From: Galdieria partita
Lineage: Eukaryota > Rhodophyta > Bangiophyceae > Galdieriales > Galdieriaceae
DNA length: 64,000 nucleotides
Direction of reading: 5' to 3'
NCBI GenBank assembly: GCA_025991245.1
Contig: BQMJ01000026.1
Location: forward strand, 124,001-188,000
The notes under the pieces are model-generated. The model searched no databases, was not told the origin of the DNA, and saw only the letters and a program-made list of their open reading frames with translations. Each line of letters starts with the position of its first letter. The first letter of the stretch is position 1. This document shows, piece by piece, positions 50,293 to 62,638 of this stretch. A program made the position numbers and the translations under genes.

Positions 50293-53200
50293 ATGGAAGA
50301 CAAGATCCCGTGTCCTTCGAACCAAGCGAAAGTAAACACGGTTACTTTCCAACAACGCTATGATCCCTATGATGGCATTATTCAAGTGCAAGTTCCGTAT
50401 ACTGCAAGAGATGAATCAATTGTGGTGAATATGGACATAGAACAAGTAATGGGAAGCGTGTTGCAGTCTTCTGTCCTCATGTCAGCTTGCTACCTGCAAC
50501 GTGTTGAAGCAAAGGAAGGAGAGAAAAACTGGATGAATGGTTTAAACGAGTTGAGACAATTAAATCAACAACTTTTGAAAGAGGGGAAAACTTCAGCGGG
50601 AAAAGAAGCAGTAGAATATTTGGAAAGTCATATTGAAAGTAATTCGGAAGATTCGCAAAGGTTAGAGCACACTTCCAATACAGGTGAAACTTCAAAAGAG
50701 AAAGAAACAATGGATCCCAAGTCGTTTCAACTCGAATCTGTCGAGCAACCAGTGGATGCTTTGTCTGGTTTCCATAATTATGAAAGGAAAACACGTATTG
50801 ACAACTTTGCCACTTCATTATTTGTAACAGGAGGTGGGAAAGAAGTGAAGGCCAAGGATAAAAGTAACGAATGGGCCAAATCGTTCTTAGCTAACGTTGT
50901 TCTTCGTGAAGATGATCAGAACTCTTATTCTGGGAGGAATTTGTCGGACTACCCAAAGGACGAAAATATATTACAAGGAAACTCCGATGTCAAGGAAATC
51001 GATGGTATGCTCAAACTTGAGATATTTGCTTGTCTTCTAACAAAGAACTTGTTAGCTGCCAATGAAGGAAAACAAGATGTGATATTCACAACTGGGAAGG
51101 GTACGCACATGTCGATATCAAATGACAGTTTGCACCGTGCTGCCATGATTATGAAGGAAGCACCTAACGATAAAATATTGACAAACTCCAAATTGCAACC
51201 CAAAGTAAGTTGACTGAGCGAAATCCAACTTTTTTTAACTTTTTGTATCCAGCGCAAGCTGACAAGTTCGGTTTTAAAACGTGCTCGCAAGGCTTTGTAC
51301 GATAACCAAACGCCAAAGAAAACAATTGACAATGAGCAAAGTTCTTTTGAAAGCGAATCGGGAATACCTTTGCTTCGTAGTTATCCCGATTCACTTCTTC
51401 CAATGAAAAGGACGCCTTCAGGAGTTACGGATTCCATGCTCAAGAGAAGAAGAAATCAAGCTGGCAACTCGCGAGACATCTCTGGAGGCTGCATTCCAAA
51501 GTCTGCTTCTCGACCAAGAATCAAAAAACACATCACCTTTTACCATACCTGTTGTAGTCTTACTGGACAACTCATTTGTGATAATAGCCATGTAAAGAAA
51601 GGTTGGTGACATGTTGCTCTAATTTGACATGTATTTTCACGAGGAACGCTTAGTTTCATTGAAAGAACTCCAAAGAAGAAAATTGTCACAATATGGATGT
51701 AGAACATGTTCTGATGATCCAGAATTGTCAAGTTGCTTCCAAGATCCTGTCCATTTTCGATTCAAACACAGTCGCATGAATTTGGATAAGAATTTTTCGA
51801 TATCTCCAGATATAGATTGTCTAAAATCAGATTGCGATTCTACTGTTGGTTTGGAGGAATTTACTGAGCATTTGAGACTTCTTTTTCCAGATGCTGATGG
51901 TAAGTATGGAATTCGCATATTGTATCATGCACAACATATGAATATATCAAGGTCCAGTAATGAAAGTCGGAACGAATTCCTGGATAAGGAACGCATATCG
52001 TTTACTAGTATGGAAACTCGCTAGTCTGGAAGTTTTCTTTCATCCCTTTTTGAAGAATAAGTTGAATGCTCTCAATTTGTGCATTGAATTTTCAAAGCGT
52101 TTGGAACGGGAATGGAATCTTGGTCGGCGTTCTATTTTACACAAGTAGGTACTATTTTAATAGTACTCATCATTGATACTTATGAAGGGTCAAGAATCGT
52201 GGAGCGAGATGCTTTGGTTGGTTCGCATCATATCCTATTTATTAGTGATGTATTGGATGAAGATTTGATTGAAGTATCCGATGGGTAATTCTATAGAGTG
52301 TCTGTTGTTATGATGTACTGATAACTTCCAGATGGTACTGTGTTCGTGCAAAAATAGATTCTCTCCTTCGTGACGCAATTCTTGAAAAGAAACTTTTCAA
52401 GGGCTGTAAAATTTCAGTTTGTAGTGCTAGCTTCTATCATTTTGATGAAGAAAATCCAGAGAATACCGTTTTATTGTTTCATTTTAATGGCGTTCGTCGA
52501 GCAAGATGGAATTGTAAACTTGGACCCAGAAGGTGGGATGCATGATTATTTAGAATATTCAACTATGTTTTAAAAACAGTGATTAGGTATCCTCCTGTCT
52601 TACATGGTATGAGTAGTCTTCGTGCAATGGGTGGACAAATCCCTTGTATTGAAGTTGTCATTGAACGCTCCTTTCCTGTACGATTTGTTGAGAGTGAATT
52701 GTTGGATGAAAGTAAGACTCGAAAGGTTTGTCGTTTCATAGCATGATTTTGCTTTTTCATTTCATATGCTGAATGGAGTTAGGTATTCCGAAATGAAGAA
52801 GACGAAGAAAGGATTGCGATGAGACGAAATGAAGACATTTCCATTCGTTTAGATGAGATTTTTAAGAAAGAAGAGAACTCATCGGTACAAATGATCAATC
52901 CACTTGTTGTTGAGTCGGAAAGAGATGTTTCTCGTATGACTGAAATATTAGTGGTTGACAGAAGAGGCAAGAGAAGAGCTTATGTTACCTTTTGGCGTCC
53001 AACAGACAACGCACTTGAAATGTTACGAAACGAAGGTTATGTAATTCGTCTTTACGGTGTTATTCCCTCAAAGCGTTTGGTTGAAACTGAAATGCTGCAC
53101 TTGGCAGTACCTAGCAAAATGCCTATTCAAGTTTGTTCAACGGAGCCTTTAGGTACATTTTGGATTCCTCGTTACTCGTTATCAATTTCTGCAATTGCTT

Positions 53201-53797
53201 CGTTATCTTCTGGTGAGGAGTTTGATTGCTGCTTTGTTATGTTGTTGATGGGAGAACTCCAGTATGGTCGTACGAGGTAGTAATATGTTTTGGTATCTCA
53301 CAAATATCTAAAAGTGACATCAATTGGATAGGTTTATCTATTTAATGCAAACAGTAGATGGCCCAGTCACTGCAGTCAAACTGTTTAATGAACAAGCTGA
53401 AAATGTCCCCAGCGTCATCAAAAGAGCAACCAGATCATCCAAGAAAATAGCACTAGTTGCTGTGAAAAACCTCAAGTTCATATGTTGTGATCAGCGCTGT
53501 GGTATTTATTTCTGTCATCATACGAGTCGTTGCGTTTGGTTATCGGAACACGAAGCAAAGGTGAGTTTTGGAAATAGGGTGATTGAAGTGTTAGACATCA
53601 TTCCTATCTTTTAGAAATATATTCATTTCTCTGATCCAATGACGGCCCTACAAAGACTTGTAAAGGAAAGTTATCCCGACTTGATGACTTGGCGTCAACG
53701 GTTGTCGGATTTTGTAAATGGTGAACTCAGAAGCTTATATCCGTTACGTGGCACAAAGACTGCTCTTGTATGGGAAATGCTCAACGGTACATCTTGA
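50293..53797 (+). CDS. BRCA2: Compact BRCA2 homologue
   Basis: Ten exons: 50293..51204, 51253..51591, 51644..51899, 51952..52144, 52195..52284, 52332..52532, 52587..52725, 52783..53276, 53332..53560 and 53615..53797. The product is about 1011 residues. Two BRC-like RAD51-binding motifs lie near residues 177 (FVTGGGKEVKAK...WAKSF) and 265 (FTTGKGTHMSISNDSLHRAA). The helical domain shows WIRNAYRLLVWKLASLE and RLEREWNLGRRSILHKIVER. OB folds give SDGWYCVRAKIDSLLRDAIL, ARWNCKLGPRRYPPVLHGMS and GGQIPCIEVVIERSFPVRF, then VFRNEEDEERIAMR. These match human BRCA2 in order. It loads RAD51 on ssDNA in homologous recombination. All splice joins keep frame. Confidence 0.92.
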
Positions 53798-54178
53798 TTG
53801 TGGTTCCAAAGTGGTCATTATAGTGGTCCATGTGGATATTGGATACTCTAAACTGTAAGGTGTGCTTTTGGGAAATGGATAGCGATCATAAAGAATCCTT
53901 CCTGGCACCTCTGAGTTGGAAATAAAGATGGACTTGTGTGTTAACGACATTTCCTATCAAGAATTCATATGGGACATGCTATACTATTGAAAGGGAGATT
54001 TTCCATGCAGTTCATTTCCACAAGGTTGGATGACGTCAATTTCCGCACCCTCTTGAAAGATGACGTGGTTGGTCTTCATGATGTACAGAAGAGAGCCGAT
54101 GCGATCATTTTGAATTTCAAGCGGGTTTTGATCCTTTAGGAGATGGCTCTATACGGAGAAAGGCTGTGAGGGAAAAGT
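53798..54178. other. Spacer before the CM1 coiled-coil gene
   Basis: About 380 nt on the plus strand between BRCA2 and the coiled-coil gene. Two bZIP-type sites lie near its centre (annotated separately). No coding frame supported. Confidence 0.5.
54031..54068. promoter_or_regulatory. Pair of bZIP/CRE-type sites
   Basis: TGACGTCA (perfect CRE palindrome) at 54031 and TGACGTGG at 54061, exactly 30 bp apart, about 110-150 bp before the start of the CM1 gene. Confidence 0.35.
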
Positions 54179-57100
54179 ATGTCCGAAAGAGTTTCCTTCT
54201 CCGCACTTCGAGATACTCTAAACAACTCAGAGTATGAGGAACAACCTGTTGTATCAAACTCTGCAGACGCTACCTTGAGAAGACAAGAAAAGGAAATACA
54301 AAGATTGAAAAAGGCCAACTTTAACTTGAAGCTTCAAGTCTTCCACTTGGAAGAAAAATTGGGACTACTACCAAACGACTTTGAAGGTGACACAACAAAT
54401 AAGTCAACCCTTAGTATCGAAGACTCAGGCTTACAAAGCCCCAAAGCCAACCTTCTCCAAGTACTCGAAGAAAAGGAACGGGAGGTGGCTCAACGTGACG
54501 AACTACTCAGAAAGGCTAGAAAAGTGATCTTTTCGTTGCAAGAGAAAATCAAAGAATTGTATGAAAGAAAACAGGCGCTGCATAATGCCCCCGTAGTCAA
54601 GGAACTCAATGCAGCTGGAGGAGACTTGAACAATAGTGATCACAAATATGAAAACACATGGCCGAGTTCTTTGTCAGAAACTTTTCAGGTCTTCCGCAAA
54701 CGATGGAATTATCTTGCCGAAAATTTCCCAACCGAAATGTCTCCAATACCGAAAGAAGCTGTAGTTGCTCATGATTGGACTGCTTTGGAAAACATATTTC
54801 ATCACGTCATAGAAACATTGCCATTATTCCAGAGCTTGGCAAAAAGTTTGGAAAATGGCGAATGTCAATTGCCTAAATCCTCATATGAGATTCCAAAATC
54901 TCCAAAATTCAATCACGAATATGAATTGAATGGCAGAAAATCGACTAGTGCGATGAAATCAGGAGCTGACAGCAATCCATCCTCTCCTCTTAAGATGGGT
55001 ACAAAAGGTGCACATGGTGCTCGGAGATCTCCGGGAGGACCGCAAAGTAACCAAAACACTCCAACTCGGCAGAGTTTAGATGGGGAGCCTGGCCAAGTCC
55101 GCATGCTTCAAGATGTATTGTTTTGTTTCTCAGAAATACCTGAACTGAGATTGCCCCAATTATCTCCTCGATCGAAAATTCAAAGCGACGAAATGATTAG
55201 ATATCTCAAGATGGTGTTTGAACAGACATGCAAACTCCAGGAAAAGGTAATGAAATATCAAGAAGAAATTCGATATAAAGAAGCTGAAGTAAAAGATGCC
55301 TTGGTAGCAAAGAGGCAAGTTGAAGAATCATTACAAACTCTTCAGGATGAAAGAGAACAGCTTTTACAACAAGCAGGAAGCGTTGAAACACAATTAGATG
55401 AAACAATATATTATTACCGAAATGAAAATGAAAAACTCTCCGATGAGTTACAAAAGGCCAAAGAAGAACTTTTAGAAGCACAAGCTTACCATAAAGATGA
55501 ACTCGATCGGCATGCACAAGAGTTTGAGGAACGGCAAGAGTATTACGAAGCTGAAATTACTCGTCTTTCTGACGAGCTGGAAGAGTTAAAGAGTCAACTA
55601 GAAGAGTCTCAAAGACATTATCAAGATATTTTTGATAGACAAACGAATGAATTCAATGAAATGCAAGAAAATTACGAGAAGCAAATCGTTGGACTTTCCG
55701 AAGAACGGGATAGACGTACACAGGAATTGGAAGAAAAACAAGCTGTATTCGAAGCAGAGGTCAGTCGGCTTACGGAGGAGTTGGAACAAGTAAGTAACCA
55801 ACTCGATGAGACAGAACGTCAATATCAAGCTGAAAATGAAGAACTTGCTGAAGAACTTGATCGAAGAACAAAAGAATTGCAAGAAATACAAGATGATAAG
55901 GAAGCAGAAACTGCCAGACTCTCTCAAGAACTAGAGCAGATAAAATTCCAGCTTGAAGAGCTTAAGAATACATATCAGAATGAAAGCACTCAAAAGCTTG
56001 AAGAGTTTGAGAAACAGAGAAAGGAATGGAAACAAAGAAAGGAAGAATATGAGATGACTTGTGCACGACTTTCTGAAGAACTAAAGCGTGTGACGAACGA
56101 AAAGGATAGTATGGATAGTCGTCTTCGGGAAGAAAATTCACTATTGCATAATGAGTTACATAGAAAAACGAGCGAGATGGAAGAAATGCGACATAAACAT
56201 GAGAATGAAGTTAACCAAATTTCAGAAGAGCTTAAGGAAACAAAGCAACAGCTTGAAGAAAGCGTTAGACACTATCAGGTAGAAAATGGACGTATCTTTG
56301 ACGAATTGCAGCAAGTCAGTAAGAGACTGGAAGAAGAATTGTCTAAAGCTGAACATTATGCAGCTCTCTCACAAGTGCTAGAAGAATATGAAGAGTGGAT
56401 GAAAGTTTTGGAGGCTGACAATGAACATCACTACCAACGAGGTAAACCCGTAAACTGTGTTCTACGACAAACTCTCCTTTCCGAAATAGAAGAACAAAAT
56501 AGAAGACTTGGTCAATATGAGTCACAATTAGAGCAACTAAAAGAAGACTACGAGCGTTTGGTAAAGGAAAGGACATCACTGAGCTCATCGAATCAAGAAA
56601 ATGAGGAAGAGAATAGGATATATCGTGAACAAATTGAATTGATTCAAAAGGAAAAGGAGCAGTTAGAAATGAATCAGGAAGAACTTCAATTCCAGAATGC
56701 CTCCTTAAAACAGCAAGCACAGCTAATTGCTCAGGAGCTGGAAAAATGTCGGAATGAGCTGCACACAAATAGGGAAGAAGTCAAGAAATTCACATTGAAA
56801 ATAAGCGAAGACGAGATATTAGCAGAGAATTTGCGCAAGCACAACGAAACTATCGAGCGTCAACTGAAATCTATCACAGAGGAACGAGATAATCTGAAGC
56901 AATCTATTGCTATCGATAAAGAACAAATCGAATCGCTGAATTTAGAACTATCGAATATTCGCGCAACCTTGGCTGCTCTGGAACAATCGTATCGAAGCAA
57001 GGAAAATGAGTTGGAAACCGCTGTGCAAGATAAAGAGCAACTGTCGAAACAAGTCGAAATGGTTAGAGACCAACTACAAACTGCTATTAAGAATTATGAG

Positions 57101-58858
57101 AATCAAAACAGCAGCTTGACTGAAATGGAATACAAGTTATCAGAAAAGGAGGCTTCCATGGAGAAAATGCAAACGGAACTAGCACAGAAAGCAACACAGA
57201 TAACTATGCTTAGTAAAGAGTTGGAAGAAAGCAGCTCAGAACACGAGATACTTCAACAAAAGATTGCCCAGCTTGAGTCAAGACATTCTGAATTGAGCAA
57301 TCAGCTTGAAATTGCCTTGAAGGCAAAATCAGTGCCTTCTGAAGACTTGTCAACGCGAACATCAGCGAATGAAAAATCACTTAGTGTTCAAATGTCTGAA
57401 CAAACCAAGCGTTCGGTTCTCTCTAACGAGAATTGTGCAAGTAGTCGACTAGGAACAAACTTCGAACATAAGTCTATTGCTACAACCGAGAAAGCAGTTT
57501 CTTCTCAGGAACCACAGGTTGTTCAAGCCGCGCGTATAGAAGAAGAAGAGCCTATAGTTGTCTCGTCGAGCGACAACCAACCATCTGAACCTGATCTTCC
57601 AGAGGATTCCTATGTTTCTCGAGATAAAACTGAGCTAGAGCAGCTATTAAGGCAACGAGACTATGAAAATCTTGTCCTACAACAAGAGACCGAGTCATAC
57701 TATGAAGAGTGGAAAAAGATGGAGAAAGAAAGTGAAGTGCTTCGTTCCATGTTAAGTACTTTGGAAGACGAACAGATGGAAATCAGGAAATGTGTATTGG
57801 AGTTCCGGGATACCATCGAAGAAATGTTTGATGCAGATTCTCCAGAATTTTCTTCTCTCAAGCAGAGTCTTGAACAATTCTTTAATCAGTTGTTACAGAA
57901 GTTTCTGTTGGACACTTCATACTCTGCTACAGAATACAAAGACTCGGCAGAACATGCTAGTGTTCGTAACACCGTTCCTCGACAATTCATTGACAAGACA
58001 GTTCATTTCAATTCCTTTGAAAATGGTTGGAATAGTACCAATGACCTGGATGAAAACTGCCAGCAGCTTTTCTCTCTATTTTCGTATGAACTGCAAAATC
58101 TACAAACCGCAATGCAACAACTTTCTGAAAGTATTCCTTTACCTGTATTTGGTGAAGACGACTCTGTTCAGTGTAGTAATCCATTTCCTGATATAATAGT
58201 TTCAGGTCACACGGTTGAATTAGAAGATTTGAGCTTGTATATCCGACAAATTATTCAGTTATTGTCTGGTTTCAGGAAAACTACTATCGCTGCTAAGCAG
58301 GCACTGTTATCTGAAATGTCTCCTCAAAACATTTCTGTATATGAGGTTTCACAGCCTGCATTTGGAAATCCAACCGATGCTAACTCAGATTTGGGATGTC
58401 AATTTTCACACAACTCTTTACCGCAAGGTAGCTATGCTTTGAAGCGCTTGGATGGAAACGAAAGGGAACTGATTTCGCAAGTTGCCACTGAGGCACTTGC
58501 TACGAAGAAGCATTTGATGGAAAGTATGGAGAGCTTTGGCATGAGAGTTGAACATGTTCTTTCATCTGTAGCGAAGCGATTATCTTTCATTTCAAACGAA
58601 CAAAAGAATCTTACGAGATATTTGAAATATCGGAATGCTTTACCAAAACTATCAAGTCCTTTGAAGCCAAATGCTTCTGGAGAGCTATTGGACATTCATC
58701 GAGGTGCATCAGTGCACAAGTCTGAACAGCATACTTGGGAAGACGTTGCACTGAAACAGATTGAAGAAACTCAGCGGCTAATTCATTCCGCAAATCAAAG
58801 ATTGGCTCGGGAGAAAGCTCGGCTTATTCAATCAGTTTTTGGACATGTTCCTGAATGA
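54179..58858 (+). CDS. Giant coiled-coil protein with centrosomin CM1 motif
   Basis: 1559 residues, single exon. Residues about 35-65 read RRQEKEIQRLKKANFNLKLQ and VFHLEEKLGLL, matching the centrosomin motif 1 (CM1, PF07989: LKKENFNLKLRIYFLEERL). A continuation follows with KEREVAQRDELLRKARKVIF. CM1 proteins (centrosomin, CDK5RAP2, Mto1, Spc110) bind and activate gamma-tubulin complexes. Residues about 390-1150 are almost continuous heptad coiled coil with repeated E-x-x-LS-EEL blocks. The remainder is helical and mixed. The large coiled coil plus N-terminal CM1 is the layout of microtubule-organising-centre scaffolds. The role at the spindle pole is inferred. Confidence 0.8.
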   Translation: MSERVSFSALRDTLNNSEYEEQPVVSNSADATLRRQEKEIQRLKKANFNLKLQVFHLEEKLGLLPNDFEGDTTNKSTLSIEDSGLQSPKANLLQVLEEKEREVAQRDELLRKARKVIFSLQEKIKELYERKQALHNAPVVKELNAAGGDLNNSDHKYENTWPSSLSETFQVFRKRWNYLAENFPTEMSPIPKEAVVAHDWTALENIFHHVIETLPLFQSLAKSLENGECQLPKSSYEIPKSPKFNHEYELNGRKSTSAMKSGADSNPSSPLKMGTKGAHGARRSPGGPQSNQNTPTRQSLDGEPGQVRMLQDVLFCFSEIPELRLPQLSPRSKIQSDEMIRYLKMVFEQTCKLQEKVMKYQEEIRYKEAEVKDALVAKRQVEESLQTLQDEREQLLQQAGSVETQLDETIYYYRNENEKLSDELQKAKEELLEAQAYHKDELDRHAQEFEERQEYYEAEITRLSDELEELKSQLEESQRHYQDIFDRQTNEFNEMQENYEKQIVGLSEERDRRTQELEEKQAVFEAEVSRLTEELEQVSNQLDETERQYQAENEELAEELDRRTKELQEIQDDKEAETARLSQELEQIKFQLEELKNTYQNESTQKLEEFEKQRKEWKQRKEEYEMTCARLSEELKRVTNEKDSMDSRLREENSLLHNELHRKTSEMEEMRHKHENEVNQISEELKETKQQLEESVRHYQVENGRIFDELQQVSKRLEEELSKAEHYAALSQVLEEYEEWMKVLEADNEHHYQRGKPVNCVLRQTLLSEIEEQNRRLGQYESQLEQLKEDYERLVKERTSLSSSNQENEEENRIYREQIELIQKEKEQLEMNQEELQFQNASLKQQAQLIAQELEKCRNELHTNREEVKKFTLKISEDEILAENLRKHNETIERQLKSITEERDNLKQSIAIDKEQIESLNLELSNIRATLAALEQSYRSKENELETAVQDKEQLSKQVEMVRDQLQTAIKNYENQNSSLTEMEYKLSEKEASMEKMQTELAQKATQITMLSKELEESSSEHEILQQKIAQLESRHSELSNQLEIALKAKSVPSEDLSTRTSANEKSLSVQMSEQTKRSVLSNENCASSRLGTNFEHKSIATTEKAVSSQEPQVVQAARIEEEEPIVVSSSDNQPSEPDLPEDSYVSRDKTELEQLLRQRDYENLVLQQETESYYEEWKKMEKESEVLRSMLSTLEDEQMEIRKCVLEFRDTIEEMFDADSPEFSSLKQSLEQFFNQLLQKFLLDTSYSATEYKDSAEHASVRNTVPRQFIDKTVHFNSFENGWNSTNDLDENCQQLFSLFSYELQNLQTAMQQLSESIPLPVFGEDDSVQCSNPFPDIIVSGHTVELEDLSLYIRQIIQLLSGFRKTTIAAKQALLSEMSPQNISVYEVSQPAFGNPTDANSDLGCQFSHNSLPQGSYALKRLDGNERELISQVATEALATKKHLMESMESFGMRVEHVLSSVAKRLSFISNEQKNLTRYLKYRNALPKLSSPLKPNASGELLDIHRGASVHKSEQHTWEDVALKQIEETQRLIHSANQRLAREKARLIQSVFGHVPE

Positions 58859-59226
58859 ACGTTTCTAAATATTGATAGCCTGACTGTCTTATGTTTTACT
58901 CGAGAACAGTAAATAACCAATGAAATATACTTTAGGTCTCTATTTGCAGTAATAAATACATTTTACATTGTACCTTGCAGAACATTTTCTTGTGTACGTA
59001 AGAAGCCATCGTGAAATATTGTAACATTTTGTAGTGGATTTCGAAAGAAGTCAATATGTTTCATGTTTCCACTTAGTAAACGGTAGAATCTTTGTACGAA
59101 ACTTATGGGTTTCTAAAGAGACTAGGACCATGTTGCTTACACCAGTTTTCTCATAGAATCATAAAAGTACAGCGAGAGATATTTACTCAAGAAATCTCCC
59201 ACGCTTCGATACAGAGCCATGTTTCT
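58859..59226. other. Convergent spacer, no gene seen
   Basis: About 370 nt between the stops of the CM1 gene and cystathionine beta-synthase. AT-rich, no coding signal or RNA gene recognised. Confidence 0.55.
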
Positions 59227-61289
<2,063 letters not shown>

Positions 61290-61309
61290 ATTTGTCCAAT
61301 AGAAAAGAA

Positions 61310-61317
61310 TTGGCGCG
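61310..61317. promoter_or_regulatory. E2F-like site in the CBS/fibrillin spacer
   Basis: TTGGCGCG within the 62 bp between the divergent starts of CBS and fibrillin. Confidence 0.35.
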
Positions 61318-61351
61318 TTCATTCTTTTTTTTCTTGAGTGGTGGTGTTGTT

Positions 61352-62385
61352 ATGTTGTTGATGCGCTCAGAACAATCTTTACTGTTTCTTTCTCAAGCTA
61401 GAGTCGACTTTAGCTACTTAAGTTCTTGCAAATCCTTTTATTGCAAGACATGTACCAGTTCCAGCTGGCGTTTGCGTTTCAAAACGTTGCATTCTTCCTT
61501 TTCTAAAAACGTTATAGTCAAAAGAACCGTTCCTGTCTTTTTGTGTCAAGGCTCCATTTCGAATGGCGATAGTTTTACTTCACCTAGTAATGAATTTTCA
61601 AACAGTCATCAGGGCAGTGGTAGTTTTGGAGAGAATTCAAAGTCTGGTGGGTACAGTGCAAGTAGCAGTGGCGCTGACAGCCAATCCAATTCCCAACAGG
61701 ACCCTACAGAGGAAGCACCGTTCGGTATAGGCGAGGCGGCGAGGAGATATAATCGTAAGATACGACTATATCAGTTATGTGCAAGTACGGATAGGGGACA
61801 AATGAGTAGACCAGAGCAGCGCTCTGAAGTAGAAGATTTGGCTGCAGAGTTGGAGTCACTCAATCCTAACCCCAATCCTCTGGATGGAACCAAATTAGAT
61901 GGTTCTTGGGAGCTTATATATAGTTCTGTTCCTTTTTACAAAACAAGTCCTCTTTTGTTGGCTTCAGCTACGCCGTTCTTAAGAATTGGTCAATGGAGAC
62001 AAAATATTTCCCTCTCCTATGGAGAGTTGATGAATGAAGTGGACCTCGAGGCTTTTCCAGGATTGATGGGTACAATTGTACAACAAACTCGAGTCACTCC
62101 TGTAGGTGGAGAGAGGCTAGAAATAGTAATTGATAAAACGAGTCTGAAAGGACGTTCTATTGCGGATCGACTGGATTTGGGTGGTATTCAACTGGATATA
62201 CCATTTGGAGAAATCTTACGACGAGTGCAAGGCTCTTCCTCTGAAATTTTTCTCGATACCTATTATGTAAGTATATTTTATTCTTGATTGAAAGTAGTCT
62301 GATAGACTTTGACAAGGTGGACGATGAGTTACGTATTAGCCGCACTCGAGGAGGACGTTTATTGATTTTTAGTAGAGTCAGATGA
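61352..62385 (+). CDS. Plastid fibrillin (PAP/plastid-lipid-associated protein)
   Basis: Two exons, 61352..62266 and 62317..62385, intron 50 nt. The product is 327 residues. The N-terminus is a Ser/Cys/Lys/Arg-rich transit peptide (KSFYCKTCTSSSWRLRFKTL), then a Gly/Ser linker. The PAP domain shows VEDLAAELESLNPNPNPLDG, LDGSWELIYSS, a lipocalin-like core and the C-terminal LRISRTRGGRLLIFSRV, which exists only after splicing. The ending D-x-x-LR-ISR-x-x-GG-x-L-x-IF matches the conserved fibrillin C-terminus. Fibrillins bind lipids at plastoglobules and thylakoids. Confidence 0.9.
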
Positions 62386-62638
62386 TTTGTTTTTATGTTT
62401 GTTACGGAGGCGTTCTTTTTGGTTTGTTGGGTTTGTAGAAATAAAGCAAGTGGGGAAGTTGTGTTGGTGTTTTTAGAGAAGATGTTTTGCTGTTGAACAA
62501 CGCAGCAAAGTTGAGCACTTGGACTACTTAGCTATTGAAGAATATTCTTACTTTCTTCTCAGCCATTGTGTAGACTTGGACACTCCATTTTCGATAGTTG
62601 CAACGATTCCCTTTGACCGATTGTTTGGGTGGTCATCG
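62386..62638. other. Spacer between fibrillin and helicase genes
   Basis: About 250 nt, T-rich and non-coding, on the same strand as both neighbours. Confidence 0.5.
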
